A stretch of 64,000 nt of DNA from Hyparrhenia diplandra (Eukaryota > Streptophyta > Magnoliopsida > Poales > Poaceae). Position numbers and translations under genes: made by a program. The DNA lies in contig JADLZK010009222.1 of NCBI GenBank assembly GCA_015847255.1, positions 558,001 to 622,000 on the forward strand, written 5' to 3'. The notes beneath the pieces were generated by a model. The model was not told where the DNA came from. It saw only the letters and a program-made list of their open reading frames with translations, and searched no databases. Positions 33,241 to 45,021 of the stretch are shown here, in pieces. Positions within the stretch are counted from its first letter, which is position 1. Each line of letters starts with the position of its first letter.

Positions 33241-34340
33241 TTAACAGATGAAAGGTGAAACGCTTATCACCACGCTATGATGCTTACAAACCTGTGAAAT
33301 ATGATCTTTAATCTTCCCATTGGTGGATTCATCCAATGCCCTCTCGGCAAGCTCATACATCATGAAATGGCCTTCTGGACCAGCAATTTTCTCCTTCAGC
33401 AGGTACCTGCATCAATGGAACCGATAAAGCAATCAAATTCTTTGCAAGTAAACTATAGATTCCACAGCACACACCAAACTAACCTTTGCTGCACTAGGTG
33501 TTCGAGCAACTGCTTATTGTTGCCAAGAACAGGGTGAGTCTCGTCATCATGAAGCAAACCCACCCGCTTCAACTGATGCCAGAGGTCCTCTGAAATGCGA
33601 TCGAAAGCACTTAGGAACATCAGAGCATGATGTTTTCCTAACCAAAAGACGTAATTTGATCTCCTTTCCTTACCTTCAGGCATTTTGCCACCAGCAAGAC
33701 GAATAGTGCTAATGACAGCGAAAGCAAAGCCAGATAGATGGGCAGCACCCTTGTCATCAACGTACTTGTTGTACACCTCAGGGTCTAAGGTGCTGACCAG
33801 AACATAGCTCTTGGCCTCCACGTTAACTGAAGACATTTCCCACAATTTTCATCAGTCATTGCTAGCCCCCAACCACCACTCTGATAACAGACGCAGAGGA
33901 AAGGAACAAAAATAATAACAAACAGTAAGAAAGAAGACAGGACGCCTTACCCTGTGACTGTGACGGGCGGCCAGAGCGCGTGGCCGGGGCGCGGGTCCGC
34001 TGCAGCTCCCTCATCTCGTAGCCGCACGTGGCGGCGAACCTGTCCTTGGCCTCGTTGATGACGAGCGTCGGCAGCTGGCGCTGGCGGTAGTTCTTGGTGA
34101 CGATGCCGGTGAGCTCCTCCCGCTTGATGGGGCAGTCGGAGTTCTGGTGCGTCTTGAAGAGCATGTAGCGCATCACCTCCGCCACAAGCTTTTCCTTCTC
34201 CTGCAGGACCCGTTGGTCGGTCAGACAAATCGTCGAACACCTCGCGGGCGGGCGTTCTGCAGCGCGGTGGGTCGACGCGGAATGGCGTGCGTACCTCTTT
34301 TGGAGATGTCGATCTGGGCGAGCTCGTCGCTGGTCGCCAT
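33241..34340 (-). CDS. NSE3: NSE3-like MAGE-domain protein (SMC5/6 complex subunit)
   Basis: Five minus-strand exons with GT-AG introns are supported: 34340-34295, 34200-33951, 33826-33674, 33589-33484 and 33406-33241. Phases match at all junctions except exon 1, which is one base too long because of a four-T run at 34298-34301 (plus strand). The product is about 239 residues. Landmarks are LVAEVMRYMLFKTHQ, PIKREELTGIVTKNYR, AKSYVLVSTLDPEVY, HLSGFAFAVISTI, EDLWHQLKRVGL and HPVLGNNKQLLEHLVQQRYL, then GPEGHFMMYELAERAL. These are the two winged-helix halves of a MAGE homology domain. Plants have a single MAGE family, NSE3, which with NSE1 and NSE4 bridges SMC5/6 in DNA repair and chromatid cohesion. 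The last exon reads through a possible donor (CAG/GTTTGT) to TAA at 33243, so the final 18 residues are uncertain. Confidence 0.9.
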
Positions 34341-34640
34341 CGGGAGAGCGCGGCGAGGGGAGATCTGGGCAGGGCGTGCGCGCTCACTGGTCTGATGGGA
34401 GACGAGAGGGGAACCTCCGCGGGGAAGAGGAGCCGCCGCTTTGGTTTGGCGCGAGAACGAGTCGAGGGTCAGAGTGGGATGTGGAATTTGCGCGCGCGCC
34501 GGGGCCAATTGGCGCCACCGAAATAGAGGGAAGGTAGGTGGGCTTGGCTGTCTGTTGGGCCATGTAAGGGCCAGTTTAGAGTCCACTTGGGCTTGGAGAA
34601 ATCGGCCTCAGGCTTCTTTCTACTTTTTCTTTTCTTCAAA
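34341..34640 (-). promoter_or_regulatory. NSE3 upstream region
   Basis: A GC-rich leader is followed upstream by GGCGCGAGAACGAG- and TTGGGCCATGTAAGGGCC-type words. The GGGCC/GGCCCA elements (34555-34575) are site II-like motifs frequent in promoters of proliferation-linked plant genes. The block recurs near 54810-55070 without the gene. Confidence 0.5.
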
Positions 34641-36694
34641 ATTCAATAATACTGACTCATCTCATCAAGATTGAATTCTCTCAAAAACAAAATCTCACCA
34701 AGATTCAAAGAGAAATAGAAATACGAGTACCATTGCTAAGTCAAATAAGGTGGACAGATCTCATCATAAGAAACTGACACACTTTGTTGGCAAGGCCTAT
34801 ATGGCTATATGATTTAAAAATATAGATTACTTATTTTTCGTCTTAGTATCCTCGTGAAAATACAAAAATGATACTATGCCAGACACATACTCGGACAGAG
34901 GAAGATGAACAAGACTAAAGAACATCTTTGTCATGTTGCGCCAGCTCTAGGGTTTTAGAGCGCTAAGTGTCTTCAAAAGAGGTTCGGTCGTGGTAAGCTA
35001 GATCGACGGTAGTAGTACGCATGGACGGTGAGGAAAGGTAACAAACTACTCGTTCCAAATTATAGTTTATTTTGGCTTTCTAGATATATATTGATTTTGC
35101 TATGCATTTAGTTATACACTTTGTGTCTACATACATAGTAAAAGAAATGGATATAGAAAAGTCAAAGTGAACTACAATTTGAGAGAGAGTTAACACTTTG
35201 TTAGGGTTACGAACAAGGGCGACATGACCATAACAACAACGGCAAATGTTCAAGCTTCCGCAATTTCGAATCGCCCTGTAGAATGGCCTGTTCCAAGGAA
35301 CAGAGGAAAACAATCTCATAGTCATAGCAATTTGTATCTGAAGTGTGAGCCGCTAGATGCAAAATTGCAAATCCAACAATCGTCAAAATTTCGGTGTTGA
35401 TAGTGGGAATTCAATGATACTACCTATTGAAATTCATAGCTGTAATTTTTGAAATGGCTTTGCCCATCTTCATTATAGACTGCAGTTGCTAGGTGCAACA
35501 CAAACGATTCACATACTAGAAGCCAAAAGGAGAAATTTTACATTGCTCATGATAAAAATGGACGAACCTCAAGCCATATCTATTTAGCTAGCAAAATTTG
35601 AGCATAGAGCTTCAGATAGTTGTCGTGTCAGAGGGTTTGCACTAATAATGATATTTTTTAACATAGATAGTCGCTAATAAATGGGAATATTAGAAGTATT
35701 AGAAATCTATCACAGTTTTGGACAAATTTATTAAAAAAAAAAACTCTTAATTTGTATATTAAACATGGATAATATGTCCAAAATAGTATAAAAATTTTGA
35801 GGATGTAACACTGCCATAGCACAATTCTACATACCCACTAGACTAGATACATTCATGTCCCTCCACCTTCCATATAACAATAGAGTAACATAGTTACAAA
35901 GATCTAATTAATTCTTGAGCTTCGTGCATCGCTGTGGTGCGAAGTATGTGCAGCTCAGTATAGCATGGGAACTTGGTGCGCTTTTATGGCGTTGAGGATG
36001 CGAGCTTGGCTGGCCTAGAGAGTAGAGATAGCCAACGGCTTGGAAGGGAAGAGGAGGGGTGAAAATGTGATAGATTTCTAGAGTTAAGGTAGCGTAGGGA
36101 GTCTTACCTACTCGTTTTCGGTTGGCAGACGAAAGTCTAAGATGACAAGTTCCAACCCACAAATTTTTTTGGTAACCTATGCTGAGCACACAATCATGAA
36201 TCCTAGTTTTCACTCGATGAAACATGTAAGCAGCAAAAGTAAAGCAAGGCAAAGAGACAACCATATTTCTCTCATGGTCTCAGTTGTTTCTGCAAGCACT
36301 TAGTCCATGTTAGAGCACCAAAGGTTCAACTGAGGCGGCCTCCACAATGGTGTGCGACCTTGCTCCCATAAAGTATAGCGAGTACTAGACATGCCGATCT
36401 AGTGCGGGGCTCCTCCAAGTAGTGGGATGGATGGCCAGTGAGTTTAGCGTAGGCAGATTCAACATGGCAGCCACCAAGGTGATATCGGTAGAATTCACAT
36501 TAGTGCGTGCAACGCTTCTATTCAGCAAGTAGTTATGGATTGGGGCAACTCTATGTAACTTTGTGCTTTCTCTTTCTGCTTTTGGCTCCTTTAGCCTTTG
36601 TATTAGGTAAGTTATTGGTTAATTCTCTGCTAACCAATCCCTTGTAAGCGTTTTCATTTTTTCTCGTTAAAGTTGCTAGGAGATTTGCTCCATG
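34641..36694. other. Intergenic region between NSE3 and the Tat element
   Basis: AT-rich, with short open frames only and no recognisable gene. It contains a probable Stowaway MITE at 35044-35204. The five bases CCTTT (36695-36699) next to it are the Tat target duplication. Confidence 0.6.
35044..35204. mobile_element. Probable Stowaway MITE
   Basis: The left end TACTCGTTCCAAATTATAG and the right end (other strand TCTCAAATTGTAGTTCACTTTG) are the typical inverted ends of Tc1/mariner Stowaway elements in grasses. The centre is AT-rich. The TA target duplication is plausible but not certain. Confidence 0.5.
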
Positions 36695-36699
36695 CCTTT

Positions 36700-37479
36700 T
36701 GTTGGGGGGAGGCGGAACCTGCCTACCCCTACGGTCGGCCCAGAAACCGAGCACGGGGCGTTAGGATTCGGGGGTCCTCGGCCGCGGGATCAATGGTCCG
36801 AAAAGGGCTGGGGCCGGAAGCCGGAGAGGTTTCGTCTTTATGGGCGAATGCGGAGGCATTCGCCCAGGATCGGCCGACTTAACGCCAGACGCCATGCGCG
36901 CGCTCGGAAGGGGCGGCGAGGGGGGAAGAGAAGGCTGCAATTTTCGGCTTGATAGCCGAATGCTGAGGCTTTCGCCGCAGAGCGACCCGCTTGAGGCACA
37001 TCGGCGGAAGCATCGACTTTCGGTCCAAAGATGACGAGTGAGGAGACTTTCGCCTCATGGCGCCTTCTCCCGTTCGGGAGCAAGGGGTGGGCTCGGGCCC
37101 CGGACTTTAACTGGAGCAGCCGAAAGCGGCCACTTTCGGCCGTCTTGGCGGGCGATCCGATAACGAATGTCTTTGGTTTCGCTGCGTGTACTCGTGGTCC
37201 GTTGCCAAGCAGCCCAAGATCCGGTAACCTCGGGACGAGGGAAAAGACCATGGTGCCCCCGTCGGCGGCGGTGAACGCTGAGTTCTAGGTTTGGTGCAAA
37301 AGGGCATAAAGGGAATTATGAATAGTCTACGAACTATAAATAGACCCCCAAAGGGGGCATTGTAAGACAGACAGAGAATTAATAGAGGAGAGTTCAGTTT
37401 GGACATTCATCTAGTGTTCGCTTAGCCTTGTTTTGTGACTCGTCCTACCTGGGGGTAGCCCGCCGGGGCTACACCAACA
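36700..37479 (+). repeat. 5' LTR of the Tat element
   Basis: Begins TGTTGGGGGG and ends GGCTACACCAACA. It contains a TATA box at 37334-37343 and A/T-rich R-U5 sequence after it. Against the 3' LTR the differences are mostly one- to several-base indels in GC-rich parts; the AT-rich last 200 bp are nearly identical. Confidence 0.95.
37334..37343 (+). promoter_or_regulatory. TATA box in the 5' LTR
   Basis: CTATAAATAG about 145 bp before the LTR end. The same box is at 49467-49476 in the 3' LTR. Confidence 0.75.
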
Positions 37480-37495
37480 TTGGCGCCCACCGTGG
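37480..37495 (+). promoter_or_regulatory. Primer-binding site
   Basis: TTGGCGCCCACCGTGG begins directly after the LTR's terminal CA. The TGGCGCC start is that of the tRNA-complementary site used by many plant Ty3/gypsy elements; which tRNA was not determined. Confidence 0.8.
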
Positions 37496-37512
37496 TTGTG
37501 CGCAGGCAACCC

Positions 37513-39000
37513 ATGGCTCGTGGCGAGGCGGACCAAAGGCGGCGCCAAAAGACCGGCGGATCTCCTCCCGACGGATCCCCGTCGGATCCTCTCCGACCGA
37601 GACCGTCACTCCAAAGGGTCGCGGGCGTGGGGCAGGAGGATGCGGACACAGCCCTGGGTCAATAATTGGCCAAGGCCCTTAGAAGCGGGAGGCGCGGAGA
37701 ACACGGGAAGACGAAGAAGACTCGTAAGAAGAGCAGCCACTCGGCGCGAAAGAAAGACGGTAATGAGCGGGAACAACGTTCCAAGTTAATCCAAGAATTG
37801 AGCCTGAGACATGCTGAGCTCGGAGAGTTGAGGGCCTCGGAGGGACGCAATGATGAAAGGAGAAGCAGACCAAGCGGAGAGAGGATTCGGCTCGGGAACG
37901 TTAAAACTCGCCGAAATAGAGAAAGAGAATTTGCTCCGTGAGATAGCTCGGATGGAGAAAAACACGCACCATCCCTAGGAGGGATAACGATCGGTTTCGT
38001 CGCGGATAGGGAAGTCGATCCAGTCTCACCACTCGCCGGAATTACGGTTGAGTCCATGGCCCAAAGGGTACAAGCCCAGATTGCCATCATTCAACGGGAA
38101 ATCGGACCCAAGGAAGTTCATCGCAGAAGCTATGAAGCCGCTAGTACATTCGGCGGGGGGGATTCGGTCACCCCCGCAAAATCTCTCATAATGGCGAGAA
38201 GACATCGCGCATGAATGGTACATTGCCCTTCGTCCGCTCGATAAGAAATTGGAAGCATTTGAAGGAGCGCTGATCATCACCTTTGACGGTTTCCGGCCTT
38301 GAAAAAGGGAACCGAGATTTCTGAAGCTAAAGCAAGAGGATGGAGAGTCATTGACACAATACCTCGAAAAAGATAGTACAGCCAAGGCCAGACGCCGAAT
38401 GTATCAGATGAAGTAGTCATAGCAGCGGCAATCGAAGGCATGGCTATAGGTCAGTGTGCCGCACAACTAGACAGGGAGGAACCCAAAACCTTAACTGAGT
38501 TATACGATCAGATCAAAAAGTTTGCGAAGTCCGAAGAAGGTCTGAAAAGAAGAAAGGCAGCAAGAAAGGACGAAAAACAACAATCGCCACATCCAAATGC
38601 AAACAATAACCAAAAAGGCGGCAAGGCACCTCGCCCAGTCAACAACGTACAAGAGGATTCGGCTCAGACGGCCGAACCAAGCCAAGAACCGAAGCCCAGG
38701 GAAGTCTCAAACTCCAAAACAAATCAGTCCAACCGAGGTGGTCAAGCTCAAGGGGCGTAGGTCGCAAAGAGGCAGGGATGGTCCGAGAGTACCGTCATTG
38801 TTTTGTGCGGTAAAAACATGGGTCACTTCAGCCGAGGGCGTAAGTATGGGCAGATGGCTAAGGAAACGTAAGTCAAAGGACGAAAGTTCACAAAGGCGCC
38901 CAAGCCCCGAAGCACGTGTTCAACATGATAGACACAAGCAGCGCCAGCCAAATGCATACTTCGCTATCAAAATACGCAGGTTGCCACCCCCCGCTCCGTT
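37513..39000 (+). pseudogene. gag of the Tat element
   Basis: From ATG 37513 the product starts with an Arg-rich segment. A Glu/Lys/Arg-rich stretch (KKTRKKSSHSARKK) follows, then the retrotransposon-gag core (EWYIALRP, LKQEDGESLTQYL, VIAAAIEGMAIGQCAAQL) across several frame changes between 38190 and 38450. One open piece (38440-38760) gives the gag C-terminus. A degenerate zinc knuckle, CGKNMGHFSRGR, lies near 38807; its last Cys is replaced. It would form the virus-like particle. Several frameshifts. Confidence 0.8.
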
Positions 39001-39315
39001 AGTGCAAGCAGCCCCGTGCTTCCAGGCCACCATCATCGTATTCATGGAACTACCCGGCTTACATCCAGCCCTCGCCTCCATCAATGGCGGCATCCTCTCC
39101 GCAAACTCGAACAGCCGCAGCAGCTATAACGCGCACATGAAGCCCGCGGTCGGGAGAATAGGATCAGAACTCGGTACTTCCGCCCTGTGGTCACATTTAC
39201 GCAATCACGGCGGGTCCAACCTCGAGCACGAGAACAAAAGAGCCGAAGGGACTACATGAGAAGAGTGCACACGGTAACACCTGTGCCGCCATTGAACAGC
39301 CAAGATGGTCAATGG

Positions 39316-39979
39316 TCCCAATCACATTTGACGAAAGTGACTTCCGCCTCACGAGACTATCCGCACAGATGCATTCGTCGCGATCGCAAATGTGGACAAG
39401 TTCACTCTTCACAACATCCCGATAGACAATGGAAGCTCGCCAGACATTTTATTCATTAAGGCTTTCTAGAGCATGAATATGGAGCGGAGGACGCCGCAAC
39501 CCGCAGGTAATGCGTTGTTTGGTTTCGGAGGAAAAAGGATAGACGTGATTGGGAAAAAGGACATCGTAGTGACTTTCGGTGAGGTGGGCCTATGCCGAAC
39601 CGAAATCATCACATTCGACATAGTCAATATAGACTATCCTTACACGACCATCTTCGGCAGAGGAGTCATAAGCAAGTTTGATGCAAAGAATCAAGCAAAG
39701 CTTCTTGTGCATGAAGATCCCCCCCCCCTTTCGCATCGTGGACCGTATGGGGAGATCGTGAAGCAGCGGAAGATAGATGCAAGGCCAATACTTGATACAA
39801 AGATGATCAACGAGGTAACCGAGGCCGAAAGAGAAGACGATGAGAAAGAAGAGCCGGAACTCAAAGCTCAAAAGGTCAAAGAGCCGAAAGTAGAGTCAGC
39901 CGAATCCACAAAAAAGGTCCTTATATCCTCCATAGGGCCTGAAAGAGAGATTATAATCGGCTCGAGCTCCACCGGATGA
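39316..39979 (+). pseudogene. Aspartic protease (retropepsin) of the Tat element
   Basis: The frame reads NIPIDNGSSPDILFIKAF with the active-site D-N-G at about 39424. A TAG follows at 39468, and then ALFGFGGKRIDVIGK and IVNIDYPYTTIFGRG, the flap and ILG-like region of plant Ty3 retropepsins. The C-terminal tail is Glu/Lys-rich and open to 39979. Confidence 0.8.
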
Positions 39980-39989
39980 AGCGGCTCGG

Positions 39990-41000
39990 TTATTCGCATT
40001 TCTAGACTCCAACTCCGATGTGTTCGCGTGGTCACCGAAGATCCGAGAGGAGTAAGCGAAACCCGGCCCAAAGATAACTTAAGCGTGGCAAAGAACAAAT
40101 GAAGCCTAAGAAACGTAAGCCGAGAAAACTATCCGAGGAGAGAAGCGAAGAAGAAGCCACCGAAGTCCGTAGACTTTGGACGCTAGAGTAATCGACCGGT
40201 CCAAGACTCGAATGGTTAGCAAACGTGGTCATGGTCCGTAAGAAAACATCCGACCCAAACATTAAGAAATGGCGAATGTGTGTAGATTTCATCGATCTTA
40301 ACAAAGCGTGTCCGAAAGATCCATACCCTCTCCCCAGTAATAGACACCCCGATTGACTTAGCCTCGGGGTGCAAAAGAATGAGCTTGCTTTCGATCAAGT
40401 TTCTCAGGATACCATCGGATACATCCGAACCCGAAGACGAGGGAGAAGACAAGTTTCATCACCCGGGGGGAACCTATTGTTTCAAACGAATGCCCGGTTG
40501 TCCGAGGAATGCCGGAGCTACTTTCTCCAGGAATGTCGGATGAAGTGTTCGAGAGAGCGAGAAGAAGAAGAAGAATCTCGAACATACGTGGGACGATATA
40601 GTAGTCATCGGCAGCTCGAAAAGAGTCGCACATCGCTGACCTAAAGGAAACCTTTGAGAATCTAAGGCGGAGCGGGCTCAAGCTAAACCGGAAAAGTGCA
40701 TTTTCGGTATCACCAAGGGTAAAATCTTTGGGATGTCTAGTGTCACCGAGGGGGCATAGAAGCGAATCCGGATAAGATCGCAAAGCAATCATGGACATGA
40801 AGCCCCGGACAGTAGAAAGAAAGTCCGAGGCTCACAGTCGGCTAGCGACTCTCGGCCAGATTCATCTCGAGGTCGGTACCGAAAAAGGTTTACCCTTCTT
40901 CAAAGTGTTGAAGGACATTTCGAATTTCGAATGGGGACACGAAGCAAAGAAAAAGCCTTCCAAGACCTAAAAGACTACCTTACCAATCTAACAACCATGT
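39990..41000 (+). pseudogene. Reverse transcriptase of the Tat element
   Basis: Three frames together give an SEERSEE...VRRLLDARVI segment and WRMCVDFIDLNKACPKDPYP (40269-40330), the classic RT block. A YADD box is not readable in the region where it should be (about 40560-40600). Single missing bases in runs (for example near 40173 and 40193) account for much of the frame change. Not functional as written. Confidence 0.8.
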
Positions 41001-41089
41001 CGAAGCCATCCCCAAAGGCGGTGTTATTACTATACTTAGCTGCATCTCCGCCGCTGTAAGCGCCTCGCCCTCGTCGAAGAGAAAGAGCA

Positions 41090-41790
41090 GGACAACAAGC
41101 TCAAGCAGTTTCCTATCTACTATGTATCCGAAGCCCTTTCAGCAGCTAAGCTTAACTACCGAGCTAGAGAAAATAGCTTACACAGTCCTAATGGCAAGCC
41201 CGAAAGTTGAGGCATTACTTTGTGCACACAAGATTCGGGTTGTTTCATCTCGGCCCTTGGAAGCTTTGTTCAGGAACGGGGCCGTAGGCGGGGTAGGCAA
41301 ATGGGCCGCCGAACTCAATGAATTCATGAATCGACTTCGAGCACGGATCGGCCATAAAGTCTCAAGTCGATTTCATAGCGCATCGGACTCGGCGGTGAAG
41401 GGAATCCGGTAGTTTTTTGACGAACCTACGGGCATATTGCGACGGAGCTTGGTGCGACAAAGGGGCCGGGTTTCAGCCATACACACCTCAGCGGGGGTCC
41501 ACCCATCAGATATGCAGCCAGATTACAGTTCACAAGCACCAACAATACGGCCGAATATGAAGCCGCATCGCTAGCACTACGAAAGCTAAGAGCCATGGGC
41601 GTCAAGAGATGTATCATTCGATCGATTCGCGGTAGTAAGTGGGCACTTTGTGAAAAGGAGTACACGGCCGGGGAGCCAGTCCTAGTCGATATCTACAAAG
41701 AAGAGCGATGGAGAAGCATTTCGTGGTTTCTCCATAAAGTACATACCCGCAACGAAAAACAGAGAAGCCGATGAGCCGGCAAAGGCAGCC
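41090..41790 (+). pseudogene. RNase H and archaeal-type second RNase H
   Basis: The first RNase H shows PIYYVSEALSAAKLNYR (41110-41163) and TVLMASPKV. After a linker, GAGFSAI and FTSTNNTAEYEAASLALRKL (41530-41590) identify the second, archaeal-type RNase H that marks Tat elements. Frames change between the two and within the second. Confidence 0.8.
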
Positions 41791-41989
41791 GCACTCGGCA
41801 TTCCAACCCCTCCGGGACGTATTCTTCCAACAGCTTTCGACCAAGGCAATCAGAGAAGAAGAAGAGGAACCAAGGGCCATTCACGTCATCGCAAGACATG
41901 ACTGGAGGAGCCCAATATTCGCATTTCTGGCAGGAACATTCGAACCAGAGTCCAAGCATGAGCAACAGCGAATGGAGTCACGAACCAAG

Positions 41990-43120
41990 CACTACTCCAT
42001 CATAAGAGGTGAGCTATACAAAGATGGCATCGTAGCACCAAAGCTCAAGTGCATCGCCACGGAAGAAGGGACGAAAGCCCCGGACGAAATCCACGGAGGA
42101 ATGTGCGGAGCTCATAGGGGACCTCACCGAAATAGCCCACGAGCAATGAGACAAGGATTTTTCTTGGCCATCGGCGACCCCGAAGATGCAAAGCAATCGG
42201 TGAAGACATGCGAAAGCTTTCGGATGTTCGCCAAGAAGCAAAACGCGAATCCCACCCCCACCAGTCGATGGTGCCCACTTGGCCACTCCAACGCTGGGGG
42301 TAGACATAGTAGGGCCGCTACCAACAGCTCGGGCAATGTGAGATTTCACGGCCGTGGTACTTGAGTATTTCACCAAGTGGATAGAAGCAAGACCTCCGCC
42401 GAATCACCTCAAAGAACCTTGATCGGTTTCGTTTGGCAACGAGATAGTCTGGTCGTTTCGGGTTCCGTCCTACATAACGGTGGATAACGGCAAGCGGATC
42501 GACTCAACGGAGTTTCGGAACTTCGTGAGGAGCTTTCGATCAAAGTGACTTTCGCTTCGGCCTATCACCCACGAGCAATGGCGTGGTCGAAAAAGCCAAC
42601 GGTCTAATCTTCTCAACCGTCTCTAAATCTCTATGGGACGCAAGTAAAGGAAAGTGGCCACCAGAAAAATGACCGTTGCGGTTTGGGGCCACAACATCTC
42701 CGTGTCCCGAGCCACGGATTTACTCCGTTTCGCCTCCTTTACGGGAAGAAGCCATAACACCCGAAGAGCTCGGACTCGGCTCGTTTCGTACACAAATAGG
42801 CGATGTAAATGTAAATTCAAAGGTTTGTAGATGCCGACACATCGAATTCGAAAGTTGCGGGCGGCAAAAAACCTCGACAACTACCACAAGGAGACCAAAA
42901 AGCGGCGGGACAAGAAAGTACCGCGCAAGAACATCTACCCGGGGCGACCTCGCCCCGATTCGCACGCGGACAAGCGGGGGCAAGCTACAATCACAATGGT
43001 ACGGACCTTTCGTCGTCACAAGAATGGTCAAACCCGGCGTGTTTTCGCTCAAGACGTAAGAAGGCGATGAAACCACACACACATGGAACGCGGATAACCT
43101 CCGTAGGTTCTACGGCGTGA
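41990..43120 (+). pseudogene. Integrase of the Tat element
   Basis: Fragments in several frames give DEIHGGMCGAH (zinc-binding His region), a WGVDIVGPLPTA-like segment near 42290, EYFTKWIEARP, YITVDNGKRIDS (42475-42500), VTFASAYHP and the C-terminal SQWYGPFVVTRM and TWNADNLRRFY. These cover the HHCC, DDE core and C-terminal parts. A chromodomain is not seen. The region is unusually poor in CAG/CTG words and rich in frame breaks. Confidence 0.8.
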
Positions 43121-44940
43121 CTAATGCCTCGATCGGGAGTTGTAATTTTCTCTTTCTTAATCATGGTTTGTAAGAATTAAGGTACGAAACCACACCGGGT
43201 TGCGCTCTTTTTCCTCACAGGGGAAGCCCTTTCGAGGGTGTGAGGTTTTTAACGAGGCAACTTGGAAACACTAAGTCATAAACCCCTTATAAAGACTTCC
43301 TTCCCCCAATCACCCAAGTTAAGACAAAAGAGCCGAAAGCAAGAGGTGATTAAGTCACACTTGACATATTCGCAAAAACTCATGCCCGAAAAGGGTATAT
43401 GCTGAAGAGATCAACAAACCAAGGCATAAAAGCCGAAAGACTAAGGTCGAGAGGACCAAAAGTCGAGGAAGTCCGAAAGTGACAACTTCCGGATACTAAA
43501 GCCGAGGCAAACAAGCCCCTGAACATCCAAAAATTGACCGTAAAGTCAAAGACGGAGCATAAGCGGTGAAATCCATAAAAAGTACGGTTGGCCATCGCCA
43601 TAGCATACATTAAAAGCAAACGGCCACTACAGGTCCATAAAGAGGGCAAAGTAGGTGCTTCCATTTAATAAAGGATGCATCATAACGCACCTCCCAAGGC
43701 CATATCTTCGTCAATCAGGATAATAAAAGCCCAGGATATGACAAGGACACCTAAAACCACTATAAAACAGGACCCAAAGGTCACAGACCCCTCATAAAAT
43801 AGCAACAAGTTGTTGAGGGAATATCCTTAGATAGCTACCAAGAGCAATGCAAAAGGGTTACAGCCCGAGAAGAGCTCAGCTCATTAGGATTGAGAGGGAT
43901 CGAGAAAAGGTAGCCAAAGATTCGACCACGCAGTGGGGAAACAAATTGAATAGTGAGTGGCTCAAGAAGATTCCCCGTAAGATCTTTGTCATGAAAGAGC
44001 TTGTCGAAAGACAATCCTACCACGAGGGAGCCCAAAGCGACCCGGAGAGAGCCCCCGTAGAAAGCGGCGGAACCAACTCAAAGCATCTATGATTACTCAA
44101 GGTCGCCGACAATATCTAGGTTTCAAATGAAACACCAAATTTTTAACCCACCCTCGAACATCGTGAACTGGGCGCCGAATGCTCCGTGAAACCCGGGCCA
44201 GCACTCCCGGGGCACGAGTTCATCATCGGCATGACGAGCGCGATATCGAAGCCGCTAGAGTATACAAGAAGGTAGGCGGGACAAAGGTCGAAACTTGACA
44301 CATCCGTTCTAACCCTTGGCCGCTTGCACCCGCCTAGCTAGGAGAAAAGAGAAAGCTGTATCCTCAAGGTAGCCGAATGGGCAAGATATGTAAGACCGGG
44401 TCCACATACGCAATACACGAATCATATTCAAGTCAAAAATAAAACCACTTTCGGTAAATCACACGACTTTCGTTCCTCGCAAAAAGCGGGAGGGGGTTTC
44501 TTGACAAGTCCATCTTTTTCCGAGAAAACGAAACAACCCAAGGCCGAAAGTAACCTTATTCTGAAAAACACGTTCGACTTGCATAATTACACGCGAAACG
44601 ACACAAGATCCCTAACTTTACAATATCGATATCTAGGAGCTGGCATAGGGTCAATTTCGTCCTCTACCTCTAGTTTCGCCGCAGCAGGATGCCACGAACC
44701 AAATTCCTTTGTCTCTCAGAAGGGACGAAGGTTCTCCAAAAATCAAGAATTGATTGTCCATGACGGGCAATCTTTCGCCGACGTGACGTAAAGAAATCGC
44801 CCATCCGTTCGGGAAACTTTTCCCGAAAGCTGAGCCAGGAGGCACCGCTAACTCCGAAACCATCACGCTCGACTTTCAAAGGGGCATCATCATAAAATCA
44901 AAGGTCCCCTCCTCGGGAACCCGCCAAAGATTCGACACAA
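43121..44940 (+). other. Spacer between pol and the antisense gene
   Basis: No sense coding unit is recognised. Tat-lineage elements usually have a long non-coding stretch here. A GAAAGTCGAG/AAAGCCGA-type word recurs irregularly. Confidence 0.5.
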
Positions 44941-45021
44941 GTTTAAACCACTTTTCTGCATAAAGATAAGGCCATCCGGGCCAAATCAAAAGCGTTTAAA
45001 CATTTTCTACCCCTATCGGTA

